From contig DASTRU010000224.1 of the NCBI GenBank assembly GCA_035761045.1, positions 1 to 6,835 of the forward strand: a stretch of DNA of 6,835 nucleotides, in the 5' to 3' direction. Every line of letters starts with the position of its first letter. The first letter of the stretch is position 1. Below are positions 1 to 6,761 of the stretch, in pieces. The stretch comes from DASTRU01 sp035761045. Lineage in GTDB: Bacteria; Pseudomonadota; Gammaproteobacteria; Burkholderiales; Burkholderiaceae_E. The position numbers were made by a program, and so were the translations under genes. The notes beneath the pieces were generated by a model that saw only the letters and a program-made list of their open reading frames with translations, ran no database searches and had not been told where the DNA came from.

Positions 1-2
1 TG

Positions 3-809
3 TTATGCGGTTTCCGCCATGCCTCCCATGACCGCGTTCATGCCCCCATCCACATAAAGAATTTCGGCGGTAATGCCGGCGGCTAAGTCCGACAACAAAA
101 AGGCGGCGGCATTGCCCACGTCGTCGATCGTGACGTTGCGACGCGCGGGGGCATTGGCTTCGTTGAACTTCAGCATCTTCGAGAAATCCGCGATGCCCGA
201 CGCGGCTAAGGTTTTGATCGGCCCCGCGCTGATGGCATTGGCGCGCATGCCACGTGAACCAATCGCTTCGGCCAGGTAACGCACGCTCGCTTCGAGCGAG
301 GCTTTGGCAAGACCCATGGTGTTGTAATTGGGCACCACGCGTTCGCTTCCTAAATACGTCAAAGTCAACACACTTGGCATATGGCCCGCTTCGACTGATT
401 TAGTTAACAAGGGCAGGGCGGCTTTCGTCAATGCGGGAAATGAGTACGCCGAGATGTCATGCGCAATACGAAAATTTTCGCGCGTAAGGCCGTCAAGCAA
501 ATCGCCCGCGATGGCCTCGCGCGGCGCGAAGCCAATCGAATGCACCAAGCCATCAAGACGATCCCAATGTTTGCCCAGGTTTTCAAACGTGGCCGCGATT
601 TGCTCGTCGGATCCGACATCGCAATCGAAGATGAGCGTGCTGTCGAACTCTTTCGCGAAACCCGCGATGCGATCCTTGAACCGTTCACCCACGTAGGTAA
701 AGGCAAGTTCGGCGCCCTCGCGTTTGCATGCCCGCGCGATGCCATAAGCGATCGAGCGATTCGATAGCACGCCGGTAACGAGAATGCGTTTGTTGGCCAG
801 AAAACCCAT
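3..809 (-). CDS. fabI: Enoyl-[acyl-carrier-protein] reductase (NADH), FabI
   Basis: FabI reduces the trans-2-enoyl-ACP double bond with NAD(P)H, the last step of each elongation round of type II fatty-acid synthesis in the cytoplasm. The 268-residue protein is complete and close to the usual length of about 260. It is an atypical short-chain dehydrogenase. The nucleotide-binding G13-x5-S19-x-A21 motif lies in VTGVLSNRSIAYG, D64-V65 is the adenine-contact pair, and SIGFAP is at 91-96. The catalytic Y152 and Y162 with K169 lie in the YLGSERVVPNYNTMGLAK region, followed by NAISAGPIKTLAASG. Residues equivalent to E. coli G93, M159 and F203, where triclosan-resistance changes are known, are the wild-type ones (G93, M165, F209), so a triclosan-sensitive enzyme is inferred. 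Relative to E. coli there are about six extra residues near 138-147. The ATG has a good ribosome site (AGGGAG, 819-824, nine bases upstream). It starts only 18 bases after the binding-protein stop, so co-transcription is likely. Confidence 0.97.
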   Translation of the reverse strand: MGFLANKRILVTGVLSNRSIAYGIARACKREGAELAFTYVGERFKDRIAGFAKEFDSTLIFDCDVGSDEQIAATFENLGKHWDRLDGLVHSIGFAPREAIAGDLLDGLTRENFRIAHDISAYSFPALTKAALPLLTKSVEAGHMPSVLTLTYLGSERVVPNYNTMGLAKASLEASVRYLAEAIGSRGMRANAISAGPIKTLAASGIADFSKMLKFNEANAPARRNVTIDDVGNAAAFLLSDLAAGITAEILYVDGGMNAVMGGMAETA

Positions 810-827
810 GAATTCAAACTCCCTAAG

Positions 828-2642
828 TTATTTACGAATGCGTTGGCGTTGTTGGTCGGTGTCGATATCCACGTACCGCCACCAATCGCGCACGAACGGC
901 CAGCGGCGGTAATTTTGCACCCACGGGTAATCCATATCGATCGCGTACCGGTGCACGAGGTAGTTTTGCGGCGCGTAGGCGATGATGATTTTTTGCATCT
1001 CGCGCAATTTGGCTAAGCGTTCGGCCCCATTGGGTAATTCGTCCTGCTCGCGATAAAGCTGGTCGTACTCCTTGAGCTTGAAGCGCGACAAGTTTTCCGC
1101 GCCCGCCGAAGGGCCATACAACTGGCGGAACGATCCCGCGCTGTCGGGGCTGCCCGCGCTTAGTCCTAAGCTCCACACCATGAATTGTCCGTTGCGGGCG
1201 AACCTAAGTTGCTCGGGCCATTTGGCGACCTTAAAGCTCATGCGCACGCGAATCGCATCGAGCGACTTTTTCCAGATCTCGTCGTTGATGCGCGCGCGCT
1301 GGTCGGGCTGCGTTGAAAATTCGATGACGAGCGGCGAGCCATCGGGCCGATCGCGCCAGCCATCGCCGTCGCGGTCGATATAGCCATAGGTATCGAGTAA
1401 GGCGTTCGCGCGGGCGGGATCGGTCTCGCCCATTTCGGTGCGTAGCCTGGGGTCGTAGCCGTAGGTCATCGGCATGATCGGCCCGTGCGCGGGAAACGCT
1501 TGATATTTATAAGCGGTACTAATGAGTTCGTTGGTGTTGATCGCAAGATTCAAGGCGCGGCGTAGGGCAATCTTCTCGGGCGTATAGCCGCCGATGACCG
1601 GATGCTCCATGTTGTAGACCGCGAAGGTGTAGTCGATCACCGGCACGCGCTCGACCGTCACGCCTTTTTTTTGCAACGTGGGCGACGGTTTGCCGTTGGG
1701 TAACGCGATCGGCGAAAGATCCAGCGTCAAGCGTTCAAGATGATCGTGCTCGCCATTTAAAAACGCGAGCCAGCGCGGTTGGCTTTCTTCAACGATGTCG
1801 ATCTCGACGCGGTCGATCAGCGGCAGCTTGCGGCCCTTCAAGCGTTGCGCGATTTCAACCGCGCTTGCATCGCTTGGATCGGGTTCCACGTCGTAAAAAT
1901 TGTCGCGGTAATTAGGATTGCGTTCGAGAACGATGCGCGACGAGCGCCGCCATTCGCTCAAGCGAAACGGTCCGGTTCCCACCGGATGCTCCATGATCTT
2001 GTCGCCGTAAAACTCCACCACCTCGCGCGCGACCGCGCCGACCACCGAGCCATCGGTCAAATCGCTTGCAAAGCGTGGATTTGGTCGACCGAGTTTGATT
2101 TGGAATGTGTACCGGCCGAGAGTGCGCAAACCCTCGGCCTCGCGGTCGTAATCGAATTTGCCGGTCTTGAGCGCGTCGTCGCGAATCGCACGCATGCCGA
2201 GTATGTCGAGCACTTCCAATCCGCCGTAGCTTGGACTTTTCCAGCGCGGATCGAAATGCCTCTTGAGCGAATACACGTAATCGGCCGCGGTCAGCTCGCG
2301 CTTGTTGCCTTTGAAGGCTGGGTCGTCGGCGAAGTAAATGCCTTGACGAATCTTGAAGGTAAAGGTTTTAAAGTCGGCCGACGCGGTGGGCAATTCGGCC
2401 GCGGTATTAGGCACGACGGTGCCGGGTTTGGCTAAGTAGGCGTAGCGCAAGGGCGCGTCGAAGATGTTGTTGGCGACGCTGCGCGAATACAAATCGGATA
2501 TTTGCGCGGGGTCGAAGCCCGTCTCGGCAACTTCGAAGGCGTAGCGAAAGATTTTTTTGGGTGCGTCAGCAGGGATTTGCGCATTGGCCGAACTAGCAAC
2601 GGCAATTACAACAATAGCGAGGCTTAGGCGAAGAAGACTCAT
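828..2642 (-). CDS. ABC importer periplasmic substrate-binding protein, family 5 (peptide/oligopeptide type)
   Basis: This is the periplasmic receptor that would deliver a peptide or similar solute to the permeases encoded divergently next door. From the ATG at 2642 it is 604 residues, typical of the larger family 5 (SBP_bac_5) proteins such as YejA. Residues 1-21 form a Sec signal peptide: short basic start, hydrophobic LAIVVIAVA core and ANA cleavage motif at 19-21, giving a mature protein starting near Q22. There is no lipobox cysteine. The family hallmark PVGTGPFRL is at about 220-228, followed by W and RNPNYRDNFYD. An acidic DRDGDGWRD loop, common in the family and resembling a calcium loop, is at about 423-431. 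No cysteine was seen in the whole chain. An in-frame TTG at 2678 would place 12 polar residues before the signal peptide and has no ribosome site, so it is rejected. The chosen ATG overlaps the upstream stop as ATGA and also lacks a ribosome site, suggesting translational coupling. Substrate specificity cannot be read from the sequence; peptide, heme or opine-like ligands are all possible. Confidence 0.95.
   Translation of the reverse strand: MSLLRLSLAIVVIAVASSANAQIPADAPKKIFRYAFEVAETGFDPAQISDLYSRSVANNIFDAPLRYAYLAKPGTVVPNTAAELPTASADFKTFTFKIRQGIYFADDPAFKGNKRELTAADYVYSLKRHFDPRWKSPSYGGLEVLDILGMRAIRDDALKTGKFDYDREAEGLRTLGRYTFQIKLGRPNPRFASDLTDGSVVGAVAREVVEFYGDKIMEHPVGTGPFRLSEWRRSSRIVLERNPNYRDNFYDVEPDPSDASAVEIAQRLKGRKLPLIDRVEIDIVEESQPRWLAFLNGEHDHLERLTLDLSPIALPNGKPSPTLQKKGVTVERVPVIDYTFAVYNMEHPVIGGYTPEKIALRRALNLAINTNELISTAYKYQAFPAHGPIMPMTYGYDPRLRTEMGETDPARANALLDTYGYIDRDGDGWRDRPDGSPLVIEFSTQPDQRARINDEIWKKSLDAIRVRMSFKVAKWPEQLRFARNGQFMVWSLGLSAGSPDSAGSFRQLYGPSAGAENLSRFKLKEYDQLYREQDELPNGAERLAKLREMQKIIIAYAPQNYLVHRYAIDMDYPWVQNYRRWPFVRDWWRYVDIDTDQQRQRIRK
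2639..2642 (-). promoter_or_regulatory. ATGA stop/start overlap coupling the DUF2778-like gene to the binding protein
   Basis: On the minus strand the binding-protein ATG (2642-2640) overlaps the upstream TGA (2641-2639). The 23 bases before this ATG show no purine-rich Shine-Dalgarno sequence. Re-initiation by ribosomes finishing the upstream gene is therefore the simplest way to start the binding protein. The overlap is seen directly; the coupling is inferred. Confidence 0.6.
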
Positions 2643-3004
2643 GATTCGCGCATGCGTGACGATTGTTGGTGAATCCAATGAACGGTAAGCCCAATGATTC
2701 CCGTCGCCGCCATTGATATCGAAAGGGCTGCGATCAATACGAACGCCGCCTTTTTAAGCTGATGTCGTATGACGTGAAAATCGTTCGCGTCGTTGATCAC
2801 GACGCACCCTTGGCTTAAGCCCAAATAGCCTTTGGGATGAAGGCGAAACGCGCCTCGCATAATCTGTTCGCACCGTACTTCGTCGTCGATGCGGTCGTCG
2901 ATTGCATGCGGCGCGAACCATCCAGAGAACGCGGGAACCGATAGCGCTCCCATCTTCAACGTACTCATCGCCTGACTCTTCAACTCAAAACCACACTCGA
3001 TCAT
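2639..3004 (-). CDS. Short DUF2778/Tlde1-like (L,D-transpeptidase-fold) protein with C-terminal membrane segment; apparently internally deleted
   Basis: This 121-residue protein is not assigned a firm function. Residues 1-28 (MIECGFELKS...VPAFSG) resemble the N-terminus of DUF2778 proteins. Residues 29-70 (WFAPHAIDDRIDDEV... then FRLHPKGYLGLSQGCVVI) resemble their C-terminal catalytic part, with H55, S64, G66 and C67 matching the family's His-x(n)-[S/T]-x-G-C active site. From memory of the family, the central strand region (a G-rich stretch and a GPIP-like turn, roughly 50-60 residues) should lie between G28 and W29, so the join near 2920/2921 looks like an in-frame internal deletion. Known members include Tlde1, a type VI effector that modifies peptidoglycan. 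Residues about 86-108 form a hydrophobic helix after K84-K85, and the tail is short and polar. The start is the ATG at 3004, with AGAAAGG six bases upstream; an upstream in-frame ATG at 3064 is less likely because that N-terminal extension looks unlike protein from this family. The stop overlaps the binding-protein start. It could be a degenerate gene, a leader frame or a small functional protein. Confidence 0.7.
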   Translation of the reverse strand: MIECGFELKSQAMSTLKMGALSVPAFSGWFAPHAIDDRIDDEVRCEQIMRGAFRLHPKGYLGLSQGCVVINDANDFHVIRHQLKKAAFVLIAALSISMAATGIIGLTVHWIHQQSSRMRES

Positions 3005-3010
3005 TCGTGG

Positions 3011-3017
3011 CCTTTCT
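3011..3017 (-). promoter_or_regulatory. Ribosome binding site for the DUF2778-like gene
   Basis: The minus strand reads AGAAAGG, then six bases (CCACGA), then ATG at 3004. This supports the 3004 start over the in-frame ATG at 3064. Confidence 0.5.
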
Positions 3018-3070
3018 CTACAAACACGCTGTGCTACCACGGCATAATGCCCCACATCTTGCATGGAGTT

Positions 3071-3078
3071 GGGAGAGG
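3071..3078 (+). promoter_or_regulatory. Ribosome binding site deciding the GTG start of the first permease
   Basis: GGGAGAGG lies just before GTG at 3081, with its GGGAG core five bases away. The alternative in-frame ATG at 3063 is preceded by CCCCACATCTTGC, which has no Shine-Dalgarno character. The purine-rich site would lie inside the gene if ATG 3063 were used. Confidence 0.55.
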
Positions 3079-3080
3079 GC

Positions 3081-4019
3081 GTGGCTGGCTACATCGTGCG
3101 CCGTTTGTGGCAGATGATTCCGACGCTTGCCGGCGTGGTGCTGCTGGTGTTCGTGTTGTTTCATTACTTTGGCGGCGATCCTGCCGAGATCATCGGAGGC
3201 CTAGGCGCCACGCAAGCGCAGATCGCCGCGATCCGCCAGCAACTCGGGCTCGATCAACCGGTGTGGATGCAGTTGTGGATCTTCGTCAAGCAAATCGTCA
3301 CCTTCGATTGGGGCCGTAGTTGGGCAACGAATGAAGCGGTGTCGAATCTGTTCGCCACGCGTTTGCCCGCGACCTTGACGGTGATGGTGCCGATCCTCGT
3401 GCTCGAAGTATTTCTCGCGGTGCCGATCGCGTTGGCGGTCGCATATGTGCGCGGCTCGCTAACGGACCGCATGGTGATGGTGTTAACGACGGTGGCCTTG
3501 TCGATTTCGTTTTTGGTCTACGTGCTCGTGGGGCAATGGTTGTTCGCGTTCAAGCTCGCGTGGTTCCCAGTGCAAGGGTGGAGCGCAAGCACGTGGCAAA
3601 ACCTCGTGCAGTACGCGCCGCTGCCGGTATTGCTCGCGGTGCTTGTTGGCTTGGCGCCGCAAACACGGCTGTACCGCAGTTTTTTTCTCGACGAGATTGG
3701 ACAAGACTACGTGCGCACCGCGCGCGCTAAAGGCTTGGGCGAGAAGAGCATCTTGCTCGTGCACGTGTTGCGTAACGCGATGATCCCCGTCCTCACCAAT
3801 GTAGCGGTGGCGCTTCCCGGCATCTTCGTGGGTTCGTTCTTGATCGAGGTGTTCTTCTCGATTCCAGGCCTGGGCCGCGAGATCTTGCTGGCCGTCAATC
3901 GCAGCGATTACCCGGTCATTCAAGCGGTCACGATTTACTTGGCGGTGCTCACCATGATCATCAATCTCGCGGCGGACGTGCTCTACCGCGTTATCGATCC
4001 ACGCGTGCAATTGCGATGA
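3081..4019 (+). CDS. ABC importer permease, DppB/OppB type
   Basis: This is one of two inner-membrane channel subunits of the importer. From the GTG at 3081 it has 312 residues, the usual DppB-type length. It begins MAGYIVRRLWQMIPTLAGVV, which matches the N-terminal amphipathic stretch plus first helix typical of this family. About six membrane segments are visible, near residues 12-30, 98-122, 131-155, 175-195, 240-262 and 280-300. The cytoplasmic coupling (EAA) loop DYVRTARAKGLGEKSILLVH is at about 209-228 and ends in LRNAMIPVL; this loop docks on the ATPase. The family's IEVFFSIPGLG motif is at 255-265, and the C-terminus is VIDPRVQLR. An upstream ATG at 3063 would add six residues (318 total) but has no ribosome site. 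Its TGA overlaps the start of the next permease by four bases, so the two are probably translationally coupled. Function as a subunit is secure; the transported solute is unknown. Confidence 0.95.
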   Translation: MAGYIVRRLWQMIPTLAGVVLLVFVLFHYFGGDPAEIIGGLGATQAQIAAIRQQLGLDQPVWMQLWIFVKQIVTFDWGRSWATNEAVSNLFATRLPATLTVMVPILVLEVFLAVPIALAVAYVRGSLTDRMVMVLTTVALSISFLVYVLVGQWLFAFKLAWFPVQGWSASTWQNLVQYAPLPVLLAVLVGLAPQTRLYRSFFLDEIGQDYVRTARAKGLGEKSILLVHVLRNAMIPVLTNVAVALPGIFVGSFLIEVFFSIPGLGREILLAVNRSDYPVIQAVTIYLAVLTMIINLAADVLYRVIDPRVQLR

Positions 4020-5044
4020 CGAATTCGGTATTCACGCCATCCGCCATCCGGTCCCAAGGCGTGTGGGCCACCGCGTGGATGCGTCTAAAGCGCGACCGCG
4101 TGGGCATGGCGTCGCTGTGGGTGGTCCTCGTGTTTGTCTTGATGGTGATCGCAAGCGCGGTGGGCTTGATCGCGACCGATTGGTCGCGCGAGGTCGCGGT
4201 GCCATACGCGAACCCGAGCTTCTTAGGTCCCACGCCGCCCGAAACCGCCAAGATCGATCAACCCACCGGCCCAATGCTTGAGTTGGGCGACGTCGATCCG
4301 CTCGCGCCTAAGCAAGCGCAAGTCGAGGTACTCGCCAAGAAGTACGCGGTCGAAGCGCCTAAGCGGCTCGACATGCTGCCGTTCGGCGCCGATCGGCAAG
4401 GGCGCGATGTCGTCGCCAAGGCGATCAAGGGCGCGCAGATGTCGATACAAGTTGGCGTGCTGGCCGCGCTCGTCGCGACGCTGATCGGAACGGTATTAGG
4501 CGCGATCGCCGGGTATTTCGGTGGCCGCGTGGGCGACATGCTCGAATGGCTTTACAACGTCTTCACGGCCGTGCCGGGCATCTTGTTGATCTTCGCGTTC
4601 GCGGCGGTGTTGGGGCGTGGCGTTGGAACGGTGGTGTTGATTCTCGGCCTGACGGGCTGGACTGGTATTTATCGATTGGTGCGCGCCGAATATATGAAGC
4701 ATCGCCAGCGCGAATACGTGCGCGCTGCCACCGCGATTGGCGCAAGCCATGCGCGTCGTATGTTCGTGCACATCCTGCCCAACGTGAGTCACGTCGTACT
4801 CGTGCAGTTGTCGCTGCACGTGGTGTTCTTCATCAAGGCCGAGGTGATCTTGTCCTTCCTCGGTTTGGGCGTGCCGGTCGATTCCATTTCGTGGGGCACG
4901 ATGTTGAACGAAGCACAAGCCGAACTCATCTTGGGTAAGTGGTGGCAGTTGGCGGCCGCCACCGCGTTCATGGCGACCTTCGTGACCGCGTTTTCGATGT
5001 TCACCGACGCGTTGCGCGACGCGCTCGATCCTAAGTTGCGCTAA
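4016..5044 (+). CDS. ABC importer permease, DppC/OppC type
   Basis: This second channel subunit, 342 residues long, pairs with the preceding DppB-type protein. It shows the OppC/DppC layout. A cytoplasmic N-terminus contains WMRLKRDRVGMASLW, followed by the first helix at about 33-53 and a long periplasmic loop (about 54-120). The family motif LPFGADRQGRDVVAKAIKGA is at 121-140, where most members have LGTDxxGRD. Further helices lie near 144-168, 181-200, 203-222, 258-282 and 308-330. The EAA coupling loop EYVRAATAIGASHARRMFVH is at 233-252, followed by ILPN. FLGLGVP (281-287) and SWGTML (292-297) are also typical, and the C-terminus is RDALDPKLR. The ATG overlaps the previous TGA as ATGA. 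E. coli YejE has a similar length and role, but the sequence looks closer to general DppC/OppC proteins, so no gene symbol is given. Confidence 0.95.
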   Translation: MTNSVFTPSAIRSQGVWATAWMRLKRDRVGMASLWVVLVFVLMVIASAVGLIATDWSREVAVPYANPSFLGPTPPETAKIDQPTGPMLELGDVDPLAPKQAQVEVLAKKYAVEAPKRLDMLPFGADRQGRDVVAKAIKGAQMSIQVGVLAALVATLIGTVLGAIAGYFGGRVGDMLEWLYNVFTAVPGILLIFAFAAVLGRGVGTVVLILGLTGWTGIYRLVRAEYMKHRQREYVRAATAIGASHARRMFVHILPNVSHVVLVQLSLHVVFFIKAEVILSFLGLGVPVDSISWGTMLNEAQAELILGKWWQLAAATAFMATFVTAFSMFTDALRDALDPKLR

Positions 5045-5054
5045 GGGCTAGGCG

Positions 5055-6731
5055 ATGACCGCATTGGTGCGCATTCAACATCTCAGCATCGCGTTTCGTT
5101 TAGGCAAGCACGATGTCGTCGAAGCGGTACGCGACATAAGTTTCGATATTCCAGAAAACGCGACGATCGCCTTGGTGGGCGAGTCCGGCTCGGGCAAAAG
5201 CGTAAGCGCGATGTCGATGCTGCGCCTGTTGCCCGATAACGCGATGATCGATCCCGTAAGCCGCGTTGAATTCGCGGGACGAAACCTGCTTGACATACCG
5301 ATGGCCGAATTGCGCGAGATTCGTGGCCGCGATATTTCGGTGGTGTTTCAAGAGCCGATGACGTCGCTCAACCCCGTGTTCACCATCGGGCACCAAATCG
5401 CCGAGACGCTCGAACTGCACAAACACTTAAGCTGGCGCGCGGCTCTGGATCGCGTCGTGGAGTTGCTGACCGAAGTCGGCATTCCCGAGCCCAAGGCGCG
5501 ACTCGACGCGTATCCGCATGAGTTATCGGGCGGCCAACAGCAACGCGTAATGATCGCCATGGCGATCGCCTGCGAGCCTAAATTGCTGATCGCCGACGAG
5601 CCTACGACCGCGCTTGACGTCACCGTGCAGCGGCAAATTCTCGAACTGTTGCGTAGATTGCAAACCAAGCACCGCATGAGCGTGCTGTTCATTAGTCACG
5701 ACTTAGGCCTAGTGGGCGAGATTGCCGATCACGTCGTGGTGATGCGTCATGGCGAGATTCGCGAGCAAGGCCCGGTCGAACGCATCTTCACCGCGCCGAA
5801 CGATGCGTATACGCAAGCCTTGCTTGCATGTCGCCCGCGCGTGGATGTTCGTCCGCAACGTTTGCCGGTGATCGACGACGTCATGCGGCATCGTTCAGTC
5901 GCGAGCGAGCCACGCCCTGTACGACCCGCTCGAGGGCAACCGTTGATCGAAGCCAAGCATTTGCGCAAGCAATACACGCTCAAGACGGGGCTCTTTCGCC
6001 GCAAGGTGATTGATGCGGTCAAGGATGTGTCGTTCACGCTCGAACGTGGACGTACCTTGGGCGTGGTGGGCGAATCGGGTTCTGGCAAGACAACGGTGGG
6101 GTTGTTGCTCATGCGTTTGATCGACGCGACCGCGGGCGAGGTGCGTTACGACGGCGCCGACTTGCTTAAGCTCGACGACCGCGCGCTCATGCCATATCGC
6201 AAACGCATTCAAGTGATCTTTCAAAATCCGTATGCGAGTTTGAACCCGCGTTTTACCGTCGGCGAAATCTTGACCGAACCGATGCGGATTCATCGCATCG
6301 GCGCGAACGATGAAGAGCGTTACGCAACGGCGACGGCTTTGGTCGAGCGCGTGGGGCTTAATCGCGCAGCGCTTCAAAAATACCCGCACGAATTTTCAGG
6401 CGGACAACGCCAACGCATCGCGATCGCGCGTTGCCTCACGCTCAAGCCCGAAGTGTTGATTTGCGATGAATCGGTGTCAGCGCTCGACGTGTCGGTGCAG
6501 GCCACGGTGTTGAACCTGTTGTTAGACCTGCAAGACGAATTTGGCATGAGTTACATCTTCATTAGCCACGATCTCGCGGTGGTCAAAACCATGGCCGACG
6601 ATGTATTGGTGATGAGCCAAGGCGAAGTCGTCGAGCGCGGCAGTAGCGACGCGATTTATGAACAACCACGACATCCTTACACGCAAAAATTACTTAGTGC
6701 GGTACCGCGCGGGTTGGCGGGCCATCGTTGA
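5055..6731 (+). CDS. ABC importer ATPase with two fused nucleotide-binding domains (DppD-DppF / YejF-like)
   Basis: This cytoplasmic ATPase powers the importer. Its 558 residues hold both ATPase halves in one chain, as in YejF, instead of separate D and F subunits. Domain 1 has Walker A GESGSGKS at 42-49, Q-loop Q99, signature LSGGQ at 157-161, Walker B LLIADEP at 177-183 with E182, and switch H215. Domain 2 has Walker A GESGSGKT at 339-346, Q-loop Q390, signature FSGGQ at 447-451, Walker B VLICDES at 467-473 with E472, and H505. All catalytic residues are present in both halves, so both sites should hydrolyse ATP. Each half ends with the oligopeptide-transporter C-terminal motif (NDAYTQALLACRP at 249-261; HPYTQKLLSAVP at 540-551). 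A proline- and arginine-rich linker spans about 262-296. The gene starts ten bases after the DppC-type stop; AAGGG at 5043-5047, partly inside that stop codon, is the ribosome site. Confidence 0.96.
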   Translation: MTALVRIQHLSIAFRLGKHDVVEAVRDISFDIPENATIALVGESGSGKSVSAMSMLRLLPDNAMIDPVSRVEFAGRNLLDIPMAELREIRGRDISVVFQEPMTSLNPVFTIGHQIAETLELHKHLSWRAALDRVVELLTEVGIPEPKARLDAYPHELSGGQQQRVMIAMAIACEPKLLIADEPTTALDVTVQRQILELLRRLQTKHRMSVLFISHDLGLVGEIADHVVVMRHGEIREQGPVERIFTAPNDAYTQALLACRPRVDVRPQRLPVIDDVMRHRSVASEPRPVRPARGQPLIEAKHLRKQYTLKTGLFRRKVIDAVKDVSFTLERGRTLGVVGESGSGKTTVGLLLMRLIDATAGEVRYDGADLLKLDDRALMPYRKRIQVIFQNPYASLNPRFTVGEILTEPMRIHRIGANDEERYATATALVERVGLNRAALQKYPHEFSGGQRQRIAIARCLTLKPEVLICDESVSALDVSVQATVLNLLLDLQDEFGMSYIFISHDLAVVKTMADDVLVMSQGEVVERGSSDAIYEQPRHPYTQKLLSAVPRGLAGHR

Positions 6732-6761
6732 TTCATCGTCGTTCGCTTGCAAGGAGTCGTC

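Larger units (their letters stand above)
3005..3080. promoter_or_regulatory. Divergent intergenic region with a candidate shared promoter/operator
   Basis: This gap of about 75 bases separates the leftward and rightward units and should hold both promoters. At 3041-3051 there is GGCATAATGCC, a five-base perfect inverted repeat around one base. It contains CATAAT (3043-3048), a five-of-six match to a sigma-70 -10 box for the rightward unit. The best upstream -35-like hexamer is TCTACA at 3017-3022, but its spacing of about 20 bases is long, so the promoter call is weak. The leftward strand shows CATTAT in the same place, a poorer match. The repeat is short enough to be chance. No attenuator or riboswitch-like structure was recognised. 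Confidence 0.3.

Noticed and set aside
1779..2435. Plus-strand open frame of 218 codons antisense to the binding protein
   Set aside because: It lies wholly inside a secure gene on the other strand, has low-complexity composition typical of antisense frames in G+C-rich DNA, and shows no family motif.
2643..2678. TTG at 2678 as the binding-protein start
   Set aside because: It would put a polar 12-residue extension before a well-formed signal peptide and lacks a ribosome site; the ATG at 2642 with the ATGA overlap is better.
2902..3117. Plus-strand open frame running through the divergent gap into the first permease
   Set aside because: It overlaps the DUF2778-like gene and the permease start, has no ribosome site and shows no recognisable domain.
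3483..4010. Minus-strand open frame of 175 codons antisense to the first permease
   Set aside because: It is rich in His, Arg and Glu, as expected from the complement of membrane-protein codons, and overlaps a permease with clear motifs.
4220..5710. Frequent CCTAA/TTAGG words across the window
   Set aside because: About 17 occurrences were found by eye against a rough expectation of about 11 from base composition. They fall in Pro-Lys and Leu-Gly codon pairs, so codon context explains them.
4016..6731. Naming the importer YejBEF (microcin C type)
   Set aside because: The fused ATPase is YejF-like and the receptor has YejA-like length, but the permeases look like general DppB/DppC proteins, so no yej symbols are assigned.
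6732..6761. Possible terminator after the ATPase
   Set aside because: The 30-base gap has no stem with a T run; it mainly carries the ribosome site of the next gene.
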